A model generated the notes under the pieces. The model saw only the letters and a program-made list of their open reading frames with translations. It was not told where the DNA came from and searched no databases. Positions 14,646 through 21,272 of a DNA stretch of 22,286 bases are shown here, piece after piece (within the stretch, counting starts at the first letter, position 1; each line of letters starts with the position of its first letter). Position numbers and translations under genes: made by a program. Origin of the DNA: CAZUPF01 sp964622035 (GTDB lineage Bacteria; Patescibacteriota; WWE3; JAUXAW01; JAYEID01); contig CAZUPF010000008.1 in the NCBI GenBank assembly GCA_964622035.1, positions 1 through 22,286 of the forward strand. The letters run 5' to 3'.

Positions 14646-14757
14646 CTTTCTCCCCCAATTCCAGAAAACTGGATTTTGGAGAGAAGGGCTCAAAACAAAA
14701 GCCCGATTCTTCTCGCACAGGGCGGGAAGGGTGCAAATACGAGAAAGGAGGATACTA

Positions 14758-17145
14758 GTGGCAAAAAGCACCAGTTTACTGGAGAGTTTGAGCAGTTTGG
14801 CCCAGGTTCCAACTCTCCGAGATATGCTCCCAGGACGGGTTACGGGGTATGCAACGTATATACCTCCCGTCACGCTTGTTGACGGCAAGCCTGCCGCGAA
14901 GTTCGTCTGGATCCTGGGTCCCAAAGCTCCAAATAGTGGGGAGATGGACATGTTCCTTCTTCCTATGGAGCTGGGCATCGGGAGTAGTTTCTCCCCTATA
15001 GCTGTTGTTCCGGCCTCGGTGGTAAAGATGGCGGACATACGCGTGGGGGACGTGGTCACGGCCACCTGTCTCGATAAGACCACAGTTCGAGTTTCTGCTA
15101 GCGGGGCACCGTTGGAGCTTCCAGTTGTTGATGGAACCCTGGCAACAGGATCGACGAGTAGTTTGATCAGAGGAGTGCTCTCCGGGTCTACTCTATGGAG
15201 TAAGCACGGGCAACTCCTGATCAACGGCCTGCCACCTCGAGAACGACCAATGTGGACGTGGTCCCAGCCTCCGGATCTTGCCCATTATCCCAAAGATGAG
15301 TGGTATTTGGGCAATGATCCAGAAGAGACATCCGTGCAAATGATGCGCTTGGCTGTTGGCCCCTTAGGCCGGGGTATGCGAAGTCTCTGGATCGGGGAGG
15401 CGGGGTCTGGAAAGACTTCCGCCGCTTACAACCTCTGCCTAGCTATGGCCCGTCACAATAATGGGCGGCCCATCAAGTTCGTTCTCGGTGAGCTAGGTGA
15501 GCGTAAGGAGGATATCGGGCACTTCTTGCGTATGCTAAATGAAGCGCTCTATACCACCGAAGGGGAGCTAATCCCTGGTGTTTCGGGTATCCATACATTC
15601 TTTTGTGATGCTGACTATCAAGCAGCGCCTATGCTGCTAGTACAGGTTGCTCAGCTTGTCTTGGGCTTTGCCCAGAGATTAGCAGAGGAATGTATTCTCC
15701 TACCTGAGGAGGAGCGCTACTCAATCGTTATCCTGCTGGATTCCCTTTCTCGAGTCTTCAATTCGATGAAGTTTTCGGGTGAGGGTGATGGAAAAACGGA
15801 GTCCGGCGGAGAGGATCCGTGGGCCGCGATCATGGCTGGGATTCTCCAACTTGCCGCCCGTACTGGTTACTGGCTCCACCCTGAAACTGAGGAGAGGGTC
15901 TGGATGGATGTGACCACGATCTTTACGCTTCTGGATGATGACGGGCGGGTAGCGCAAGCTCGCAAAGCCGCTCAGGAGAGCGTGATCAACGTCCTTGTCG
16001 ACCTTCAGGGACCGAGAAAACGGGATCCACGAGCAACTCTCTGGCCAGTAGTTGGCAATACTTTGGTACGTCAGCAGGAGTTGCTTTGTCCGCCGGAGGT
16101 TATGGTAGCGCGCCGCCGGTTGCAGAAGCAGCTGTCCTTTACGGGACCGCGGGGAGTACAGCGTGACAAGAATGCCACCGTCACGCTGGAGAAACTGCTG
16201 AAAACGCACGGTACTGCAGTAGTCGCTGAGAAATCCCTTGTTGCCGATCTGTTGCTAGGGCCGGAAACGGAGAACGCGCGAGCGCTTGTCCGCTCCACGC
16301 AGATAACCGGTAACGATCTGGCAGAACTGGTACAACTTGTCCAAGAATTGGCCATCCCTAGAGATTGGGGACCCAAAATCTGGGCGCAGTTGGCCAAAGA
16401 GGGTCTTGTCGAGTCTCAGGTCTACCTGCTAGCCAAGGAGAAGGCTCGAAAAGGAGATCTGGCTAGTCCCAAGGATCTGGCTAACATGGGAGAGAAGGTT
16501 CCGCCGGTGACCGCTACGGCCCTCTGGGACAGACTGGCTGAGGAGGGGCGAGTCCCCACACTTGAGCTAGTCGCGACCGCCACTATGAAGCGGCTGGGGG
16601 AGGATATAGAGTCAGCGGAGGATCTGGCCAAAGAACTACAGATTACCCGTGACAGAGCGGTAAAGATCTGGGATCGCAGCGGATCATCTCCGGTTGGTAA
16701 TGATGACGGCGGGAACGCTTTCTTGCAGAAGGCCATCGCGATTGTCGGGCGTCTTGGGGCGACAACTAGCCCGGAGGACCTGGCTCAGGAGATGAGGGTT
16801 AATCTGGCGGGAGTAACTGCTATCTGGCCAAAGCTAAAGGAGCGGGGGCTGTTCGTAAACAATAAGCGTCTCGAGCAAACCCGAAAGCTGATCAAGAAGG
16901 GGCAGTTCTTTGCGAGAGCCCGAGACCTAGTCCAGGCTCTCGGCATAACCGACGATGAGGCCCAGGACATTCTTGACCAGCTAGAACTCGCAGACTTTGC
17001 GACAATGGCTACGAGTGCCCAAGAAGCAGGAGAGTTGGACTTGAATCAAGGGGGCATTGCTGGTGTCCTTGGGCGCTACTTTGGTGTGACCTTTGGGGTT
17101 GCCAAACAGATCACCAAGGAGCTAGCGAGATCTGCAAAGCAGTAA
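14758..17145 (+). CDS. Rho-family hexameric ATPase with repeated C-terminal helical modules
   Basis: 795 residues from GTG 14758, behind AAAGGAGG. Residues 60-115 resemble the end of the Rho OB domain (VVKMADIRVGDVVTATC). The motor follows: LAVGPLGRGMRSLWIGEAGSGKT with Walker A at 213-220; GERKED (247-252) at the place of the Rho DERPEE; Walker B IVILLDSLSR (323-332), nearly the Rho ILLDSITR; SGGED (349-353) like the Rho SGGVD loop; and TLVRQQELL (435-443) like the Rho GTRREELL. Residues 520-747 hold about five copies of a module DLA-x(15-22)-IW-x3-L, resembling helix-turn-helix units. At 795 residues it is nearly twice E. coli Rho. The RNA-binding GFGFLR motif of Rho was not found. It is the only obvious motor in an operon of membrane proteins. 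Confidence 0.82.
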   Translation: MAKSTSLLESLSSLAQVPTLRDMLPGRVTGYATYIPPVTLVDGKPAAKFVWILGPKAPNSGEMDMFLLPMELGIGSSFSPIAVVPASVVKMADIRVGDVVTATCLDKTTVRVSASGAPLELPVVDGTLATGSTSSLIRGVLSGSTLWSKHGQLLINGLPPRERPMWTWSQPPDLAHYPKDEWYLGNDPEETSVQMMRLAVGPLGRGMRSLWIGEAGSGKTSAAYNLCLAMARHNNGRPIKFVLGELGERKEDIGHFLRMLNEALYTTEGELIPGVSGIHTFFCDADYQAAPMLLVQVAQLVLGFAQRLAEECILLPEEERYSIVILLDSLSRVFNSMKFSGEGDGKTESGGEDPWAAIMAGILQLAARTGYWLHPETEERVWMDVTTIFTLLDDDGRVAQARKAAQESVINVLVDLQGPRKRDPRATLWPVVGNTLVRQQELLCPPEVMVARRRLQKQLSFTGPRGVQRDKNATVTLEKLLKTHGTAVVAEKSLVADLLLGPETENARALVRSTQITGNDLAELVQLVQELAIPRDWGPKIWAQLAKEGLVESQVYLLAKEKARKGDLASPKDLANMGEKVPPVTATALWDRLAEEGRVPTLELVATATMKRLGEDIESAEDLAKELQITRDRAVKIWDRSGSSPVGNDDGGNAFLQKAIAIVGRLGATTSPEDLAQEMRVNLAGVTAIWPKLKERGLFVNNKRLEQTRKLIKKGQFFARARDLVQALGITDDEAQDILDQLELADFATMATSAQEAGELDLNQGGIAGVLGRYFGVTFGVAKQITKELARSAKQ

Positions 17146-17159
17146 GGAGAGATACTATG

Positions 17160-17211
17160 CGGGAGTCTGCAAACGATATGGGGTAAAACCCAAACTCGTT
17201 TGCGGCTCCCG
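17160..17211 (+). other. Three-tier stem-loop after the Rho-like gene
   Basis: CGGGAG (17160-17165) pairs with CTCCCG (17206-17211), GCAAACGA (17169-17176) with TCGTTTGC (17196-17203), and GGG with CCC around TAAAA. The layered design and the distance from the stop (14 nt) resemble the element at 11647-11695, although the sequence differs. Confidence 0.7.
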
Positions 17212-17224
17212 ACAGTTACTGTGG

Positions 17225-17246
17225 CACCAAAACATGTTTTTGGGTG
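17225..17246 (+). repeat. Palindrome in the gap before the polytopic membrane protein
   Basis: AAAACATGTTTT (17229-17240) is a perfect 12-nt palindrome flanked by CACC and, after two bases, GGTG. It could be an RNA hairpin or a protein-binding dyad. The rest of this 178-nt gap holds the large stem-loop upstream and the SD GAGAGGAGAGG. Confidence 0.45.
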
Positions 17247-17323
17247 GGACGGAAGGGTTAACCTTTACGCCTCCCCCAAATAGAGGTGAGGGTGTGTTCT
17301 TGTATATCTAGAGAGGAGAGGCT

Positions 17324-18508
17324 ATGACTAGACGCACAGCAGTAATACTGTTAGTAGTCGTTGTGTTGTGGGTGCTGATAGCACCGGTAGTCGCCGACAG
17401 GCAGTGGTGGGACCCCCTCACCACTCAAATAGTCGGCGTAGGCAGCATCGCCCTGCTCGTAGCTCTCAGGAGCCGTATTTTCCAGCCGATCTTGGGTGGG
17501 CTTCGACTGCTGGGAAAACGATGGGTACGCTGGGGGGTGGCTGCGTCCGCAGTAGGAGCATTTATCTTGGCCAACCGCCACAATCTTCCGTGGTGGTGGT
17601 CAGAAGCATCAAGTGCGCTGTCTGGGGGTTTCCGAGAGATTGGTTACTGGTTAGAGCCAATCTTCTGGGGTGAGGCGTGGGGACGTGCCGCCCTGATCAT
17701 CTCCATACTTGGGGGGCTAGTTTGGTTTACCCGCCGTCTAGGAGGTGCTCGACAGCTCTTCCAAATAGCGAAGGCCATTCCAGTACTCGGTGCTCTCTTC
17801 ACCATAAAAAAATGGTGGGAGATGGCCCCTAGTCACCGGATCATTACTGCGCTTGGATCTGTTCTGGCGGTCATCTATCTCGCCACCGGGTCGACGGCGA
17901 ACTTTCTTCTGCTGGTTATACTGCTGATGGCGGGCACCTATCGTTGGTGGCCACGCAAGAACCCGTTTGCCCAGGAGCCGGTTGACGAGTTCGAGCTGCC
18001 GGTCTTTCGAGCCTTTGGGTATGTGTACTACATCCCACTAATTGTCGGCTATCTGATCATCACAGCCGTAGGGCAAACGTGGTTCCTACTTGGGGGTTAC
18101 CAGCTATGGACGTTTGTTCTGACCATTTTGGCAGGTCAGATCTTCTTTATGTGGTTTGTAGAGAAGAAACCGGGGGTGGCTAACGCTTGGACGCGGGTGA
18201 TAATCAACCCCGTAACTAAGCACTTTGTCATCGATCAGGCTAGGGGAGGCACTGGGGAGATCCGCCATGCGCCGCTAACCTTTGGTTCTTTCGGACTAAA
18301 AGAGACCAAGGGCATGATGGATAACCTACTACGGCTCCTAGGAATATACCTGTTCGAGATCGAGCCGGTGGGGTTCAGACCGCAGGAGGGGGAAACAATC
18401 AGGAACATTGAGGCATACATTCAGTGCGCGCACTTCCAGCTCAAGTGGGGTGGCCGGGAGTATCGGGGAGCAAGAGCCCTCTTGGCGTATATGATGAGTC
18501 TGAAGTAA
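17324..18508 (+). CDS. Polytopic membrane protein, about eight spans
   Basis: 394 residues. Hydrophobic segments lie near 6-24, 36-50, 70-84 and 121-136, with two in 170-205 and two in 230-275, separated by Trp- and Arg-rich loops. The last 110 residues are soluble (NPVTKHFVIDQARGGTGE, then FGSFGLKETKGMMDNLLRLLG) and probably cytoplasmic. No transporter signature, catalytic motif or known family was recognised. The start follows GAGGAGAGG. It is the most hydrophobic product of the operon and the natural candidate for its membrane channel or platform (inference). It follows the Rho-like gene and precedes the small lipoprotein gene by 14 nt. Confidence 0.82.
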   Translation: MTRRTAVILLVVVVLWVLIAPVVADRQWWDPLTTQIVGVGSIALLVALRSRIFQPILGGLRLLGKRWVRWGVAASAVGAFILANRHNLPWWWSEASSALSGGFREIGYWLEPIFWGEAWGRAALIISILGGLVWFTRRLGGARQLFQIAKAIPVLGALFTIKKWWEMAPSHRIITALGSVLAVIYLATGSTANFLLLVILLMAGTYRWWPRKNPFAQEPVDEFELPVFRAFGYVYYIPLIVGYLIITAVGQTWFLLGGYQLWTFVLTILAGQIFFMWFVEKKPGVANAWTRVIINPVTKHFVIDQARGGTGEIRHAPLTFGSFGLKETKGMMDNLLRLLGIYLFEIEPVGFRPQEGETIRNIEAYIQCAHFQLKWGGREYRGARALLAYMMSLK

Positions 18509-18522
18509 GAAAGGAAAGCTTT

Positions 18523-18993
18523 ATGAATAGAGAGTTGCGCACTTTGCTGGTTCTCTGTCTGGTCCTGATCCTCCTCGCGCTTCTGACTGGGTGTCGGGAA
18601 GAACGTGATCCCGTCACTCTCAGTCCGGAGCAGGCGAAGGGGGCCACCCAGCGCGCCAAAGCTACGGAGGCTGCGGCGCAGGCCGAGCAAGCGGCTCCCG
18701 GTGCGGAAACAGAGGTTGCGGCAGAGGCCGCTATGGTTCCGACCGGAGAGCTGGTTATCAGCGCGAAACGGAAAGTTCCCTGCTACCCCTCTCTCAACTG
18801 GGAGAAGGATTGGAACTTGGGAGAGGTCCGCTGGCTCATCCCGGAAACCGTTTTGGAGGTCTTGGAGGAGCGGAAGCTTCTAGTGGCCGGGCAGGGAGAG
18901 ATCCCCGTCTACCGGGCGCAGTTGTTCACCGGAACTCCGGAGCTGGGGTTCGAATGCTGGCTCTGCCAGCGGCATGTGACCCCGGTAGAGTAA
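18523..18993 (+). CDS. Small lipoprotein
   Basis: 156 residues. The signal peptide ends in the lipobox LLTGC with C24. Residues 25-75 are an Ala/Glu/Gln-rich helical stalk. The C-terminal 75 residues are compact and beta-like, with cysteines in VPCYPS and a CxxC in ECWLCQRHV; an SH3-like fold is possible but unproven. An open frame extends 33 codons upstream into the previous gene, but the ATG at 18523 has the SD AAAGGAAAG and gives the signal peptide. It is the last gene of the operon, seven bases before the terminator stem. Confidence 0.82.
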   Translation: MNRELRTLLVLCLVLILLALLTGCREERDPVTLSPEQAKGATQRAKATEAAAQAEQAAPGAETEVAAEAAMVPTGELVISAKRKVPCYPSLNWEKDWNLGEVRWLIPETVLEVLEERKLLVAGQGEIPVYRAQLFTGTPELGFECWLCQRHVTPVE

Positions 18994-19000
18994 TAGTACA

Positions 19001-19030
19001 AAGGCAGGTTGCCCCCAAACCTGCCTTTTT
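19001..19030 (+). terminator. Intrinsic terminator ending the operon
   Basis: AAGGCAGGTT pairs perfectly with AACCTGCCTT around a 7-nt loop, and a T-rich tail follows (TTTTTCTTTT). It is a textbook terminator and the only strong one between the leader and this point. Confidence 0.93.
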
Positions 19031-19056
19031 CTTTTCCCTACCGCGTATGGTAGAAT
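19028..19056 (+). promoter_or_regulatory. Promoter of the tRNA-Lys/Glu/Ala operon (extended -10)
   Basis: TGG then TAGAAT (19051-19056), ten bases before the tRNA-Lys 5' end. The -35 position (19028-19033, TTTCTT) falls inside the T-tail of the preceding terminator and is poor. Confidence 0.6.
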
Positions 19057-19065
19057 TATAGTTGT

Positions 19066-19142
19066 GGGCCTGTAGCTCAGCTAGGCAGAGCACCGGCCTT
19101 TTAAGCCGGGTGTCCAGGGTTCGATTCCCTGCGGGCCCACCA
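19066..19142 (+). tRNA. tRNA-Lys (TTT), CCA encoded
   Basis: Acceptor GGGCCTG pairs with CGGGCCC; the anticodon stem CCGGC/GCCGG carries the loop CTTTTAA, anticodon TTT. The T-arm is CAGGGTTCGATTCCCTG. Discriminator A and encoded CCA. Confidence 0.97.
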
Positions 19143-19150
19143 CACCATTA

Positions 19151-19228
19151 GGCCCCATCGTCTAGCCCGGTCTAGGACGCCAGGTTTTCATCCTGGTAAC
19201 ACCGGTTCAAATCCGGTTGGGGCTACCA
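19151..19228 (+). tRNA. tRNA-Glu (TTC), CCA encoded
   Basis: Acceptor GGCCCCA pairs with TGGGGCT; the anticodon stem CCAGG/CCTGG carries the loop TTTTCAT, anticodon TTC. The T-arm is ACCGGTTCAAATCCGGT. CCA is encoded. This tRNA, or a tRNA-Gln elsewhere, is the kind of substrate relevant to GatCAB. Confidence 0.97.
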
Positions 19229-19229
19229 T

Positions 19230-19306
19230 GGGGGTATAGCTCAGTTGGCTAGAGCGTTTGCATGGCATGCAAAAGGCCGCCGGTTCGAGTCCGGCTACCT
19301 CCACCA
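19230..19306 (+). tRNA. tRNA-Ala (GGC), CCA encoded
   Basis: Acceptor GGGGGTA pairs with TACCTCC and includes the G3-U70 pair that marks tRNA-Ala. The anticodon stem TTTGC/GCAAA carries the loop ATGGCAT, anticodon GGC. CCA is encoded. It starts one base after the preceding CCA. Confidence 0.97.
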
Positions 19307-19314
19307 TCAATAAG

Positions 19315-19339
19315 CCGCACTCTAAAAGTGCGGTTTTTT
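19315..19339 (+). terminator. Intrinsic terminator of the tRNA operon
   Basis: CCGCACT pairs with AGTGCGG around CTAAA, followed by six T residues. Confidence 0.93.
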
Positions 19340-19355
19340 GTTTTGAAAAAGAGAG

Positions 19356-19385
19356 CTCCCCAGAAAGCGCGTGCCTTCTGGGGAG
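19356..19385 (-). terminator. Terminator of the tmk / unknown gene unit
   Basis: CTCCCCAGAA and TTCTGGGGAG form a perfect 10-bp stem. On the minus strand it is followed by CTCTCTTTTTC. It lies 15 bases beyond the stop of the minus-strand gene. Confidence 0.85.
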
Positions 19386-19400
19386 GGTGTTGTCGTTATG

Positions 19401-20087
19401 CTATTTGGACTCGTGCCAAGTACCGTCTCCAGCAGGATGGAGGACTAGCTCGTCCTTCTTCCAGATAATCGTGATCGCAGTAGCTCTAAACCACGGCCAT
19501 TTAGGCAGCGTACCTACGGTGACAATGATGTGCTCTAGATCCATGTCTCCTGCCTGCCGACCGTCCAGAAGACCGCAAGCCTCAAACTGGCGATCTGGCT
19601 TGCTTAGAGGGCTAGCCAAGCGAACGCTTAGTCCTGTGCTTACCAGCAGCCCCCACTGACGGGAATCTCTCGCAGATTCGACTCCATTTATTGCCCTAGC
19701 GGCAATTGTCTCAATCTGCTGCAGCTCCCGGTCTAGAGGCCATCCATTATCCGCAACGGCTCCGACAGACCAGAGCAAGATGACAGGACCCCCGACTGCG
19801 TCAGGAAGATCCAGACGAACGGAAAGGGGCCTCCAACTACCCAGCCCCGCAGTATGTGTGGTGGCGTGAACTATGACCTCAAAGTCCAGCTGCCATGGGG
19901 TAGGTGCACTAGAGCTGCGCACCAAGGCCGTCCCCTTCATTTCGCGAGCTTCCAAAGCCCCACCGTTTATACTCTCCCAATATGTTTGGGTCAGTCCCCA
20001 CACCTTCATTCCAAACAGGCCACATGTCGTCCTCACCGCGTCCTTCGCCATCAAGGCCGATTCCGGCCAGACTCTGTGCTTAGACAT
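19401..20087 (-). CDS. Hypothetical protein, 228 residues, downstream of tmk
   Basis: No family recognised. A soluble protein without a signal peptide. The middle is beta-rich with alternating strands (WQLDFEVIVHATTH, WRPLSVRLDLP, GPVILLWSVGAV), and the C-terminus (LEHIIVTVGTLPKW, FRATAITIIWKKDELVLH) is likewise strand-like, with many Trp residues. ATG 20087 (MSKHRV) is chosen because AAGGAGG lies five bases upstream; an ATG 18 bases earlier would place that SD inside the gene. It follows tmk by 48 nt on the same strand with no terminator between, and ends at a strong terminator, so the two form one transcript. A role linked to nucleotide metabolism cannot be claimed from the sequence. Confidence 0.7.
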   Translation of the reverse strand: MSKHRVWPESALMAKDAVRTTCGLFGMKVWGLTQTYWESINGGALEAREMKGTALVRSSSAPTPWQLDFEVIVHATTHTAGLGSWRPLSVRLDLPDAVGGPVILLWSVGAVADNGWPLDRELQQIETIAARAINGVESARDSRQWGLLVSTGLSVRLASPLSKPDRQFEACGLLDGRQAGDMDLEHIIVTVGTLPKWPWFRATAITIIWKKDELVLHPAGDGTWHESK

Positions 20088-20135
20088 TTCGTCCTCCTTG
20101 GGCATTGCGCCCGGCTATGGTGTACTTTTAACTCA

Positions 20136-20855
20136 TCACCCCGTTCCAAAGTCCCTCTGTATTCCACCTCCTTCTATGATCCTTTTCAAGAACGGCAAGA
20201 CAACTGCTAAAATCTGCTCGTGCACCGCATCGATGGGTGCTGTAGCATCCAGGGTGGACCACTGGCCAAAGAATTTCGGTCCCCACTCAGCCATCTCAAG
20301 ATAGCCTCGTCGCGTTTTCATGTGGAAGGCCAGCCCTTCGACGTCAAGGCGGTTAATCTCCGCCCCAGGCTCCCCAGCCCTCATTGCCGCCCACTTGCGA
20401 TCTAGCCCCGTCTGCGAATCGATATCCAGATGAAGGACTAAGTTCGGTCGGAAGAACGTGCCACATGCCAGCCGGGTCAGCAACAAAACATCCTCGATCG
20501 GAATCCCGCGCCCGAAACATTGGTAGGCCATTGTCGAAGGCCAAAAACGATCGCAGATAACTATTGCTCCGGATGCTAGTGCAGGAGCAATGATTTCGGC
20601 AATGTGCTGACTCCGAGAGGCAGAGTAGAGAAGCAGCTCGGTCGGCTTGGCCATGTTCGTGTTTTCCATGTCGTGCAGCACAGCTCTAATCTGTTCTCCG
20701 ATCGGCGTCCCTCCCGGCTCCCTAGTCAATATGACTTGGTAGCCCAAATCTTGCAGAGAGTGGAGAAGTAGCCTGCTCTGTGTCGACTTTCCTGGTCCGT
20801 CCGGGCCTTCAACAACTATGAACATCCCATCTAGAATGGTAATGTGCTCGTCCAC
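20136..20855 (-). CDS. tmk: Thymidylate kinase
   Basis: 239 residues, slightly longer than the usual 205-215. It phosphorylates dTMP to dTDP. P-loop GPDGPGKST (17-25), then TREPGGTPIGEQIR (45-58), the DRF motif DRFWPSTMAYQ (103-113, usually DRYxxSxxAYQ), and the lid-side stretch INRLDVEGLAFHMKTRRGYLEMA. The extra length is a ten-residue N-terminal extension before MFIVVEG and a longer C-terminus. GTG 20855 is supported by AGGAGG seven bases upstream on the minus strand; an internal ATG at residue 11 would give the standard length, but its SD is less clear. It is the first gene of a two-gene unit. Confidence 0.93.
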   Translation of the reverse strand: MDEHITILDGMFIVVEGPDGPGKSTQSRLLLHSLQDLGYQVILTREPGGTPIGEQIRAVLHDMENTNMAKPTELLLYSASRSQHIAEIIAPALASGAIVICDRFWPSTMAYQCFGRGIPIEDVLLLTRLACGTFFRPNLVLHLDIDSQTGLDRKWAAMRAGEPGAEINRLDVEGLAFHMKTRRGYLEMAEWGPKFFGQWSTLDATAPIDAVHEQILAVVLPFLKRIIEGGGIQRDFGTG

Positions 20856-20882
20856 CCTCCTTCCTCCTTTTCTCAGATAACA

Positions 20883-20899
20883 AAAAAGCCCTCTCGGGC
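20883..20899 (-). terminator. Short hairpin with T-run before tmk (possible attenuator)
   Basis: On the minus strand GCCC-GAGA-GGGC is followed by six T residues. It lies a few bases after the predicted tmk transcription start and before the SD, so it could stop most transcripts early. The stem is only four pairs, so it may be weak. Confidence 0.35.
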
Positions 20900-20910
20900 A
20901 GTGTGTTCCC

Positions 20911-20939
20911 AGCCTAGCAAATTACAAATATATTGTGAA
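20911..20939 (-). promoter_or_regulatory. Candidate tmk promoter (extended -10)
   Basis: Minus-strand -35 TTCACA (20934-20939), 17-nt spacer, -10 TAGGCT (20911-20916) preceded by TGC. It abuts the assembly gap, so upstream context is missing. Confidence 0.5.
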
Positions 20940-20940
20940 G

Positions 20941-21040
20941 NNNNNNNNNNNNNNNNNNNNNNNNNNNNNNNNNNNNNNNNNNNNNNNNNNNNNNNNNNNN
21001 NNNNNNNNNNNNNNNNNNNNNNNNNNNNNNNNNNNNNNNN
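20941..21040. other. Assembly gap (100 N)
   Basis: Exactly 100 undetermined bases, the usual scaffold-gap filler, so the true distance between the tmk and ROK sides is unknown and genes may be missing. Any ORF crossing it is meaningless. Confidence 0.98.
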
Positions 21041-21071
21041 CCCCCCCAACTCTTCCTAAAGTGCTAGCAAT

Positions 21072-21101
21072 ACACAGCAATATGTTAACATATTGTTGTG
21101 T
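21072..21101. promoter_or_regulatory. 30-nt palindrome, operator candidate
   Basis: CAATATGTT (21078-21086) and AACATATTG (21087-21095) form a perfect 18-nt dyad centred on GTTAAC. Past a G/T position, ACACA and TGTGT extend the symmetry to 30 nt. It lies about 90 nt upstream of the ROK gene's -35. Such a near-perfect AT-rich dyad is typical of a dimeric repressor site. The rest of 21102-21192 shows nothing else I can name. Confidence 0.55.
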
Positions 21102-21192
21102 GCAGTCCGTACCTAGTGGGGGAGAGCGTGGCAATTGCCGAGGGCGTTTGGTGGAGGGAGGTACCCAGACACGCCGGGGCGTAGACCTGCAC

Positions 21193-21221
21193 TTGCTATA
21201 CGCTTCTGCTTCTGTTAGAAT
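21193..21221 (+). promoter_or_regulatory. Promoter of the ROK-family gene (extended -10)
   Basis: -35 TTGCTA (21193-21198), 17-nt spacer, -10 TAGAAT (21216-21221) preceded by TGT. The leader is about 45 nt and contains AAAGGAGAG before the ATG. Confidence 0.7.
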
Positions 21222-21272
21222 CCTGCTTCCGAAAAAAGGAGATTAGAAAGGTAGTTTAGAAAAGGAGAGAAT

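Noticed and set aside
14758..17145. Type III secretion/flagellar (FliI/YscN) or F1 ATPase identity for the motor
   Set aside because: GER and DSL-R are shared by both groups, but the SGGED loop, the TLVRQQELL stretch and the order after Walker B match Rho better. No other flagellar or injectisome gene is present.
18424..18522. Upstream extension of the small lipoprotein gene
   Set aside because: It overlaps the preceding membrane protein gene out of frame and would hide the signal peptide; the ATG at 18523 has an SD.
9501..19306. Genomic island integrated at the tRNA cluster
   Set aside because: The operon ends next to three tRNA genes, but I found no integrase, no transposase and no direct repeat of a tRNA 3' end at the left side. 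Composition was not computed.
20844..21246. Three open frames crossing or touching the N block
   Set aside because: They exist only because the 100 N residues contain no stops; they have no SD or recognisable protein pattern.
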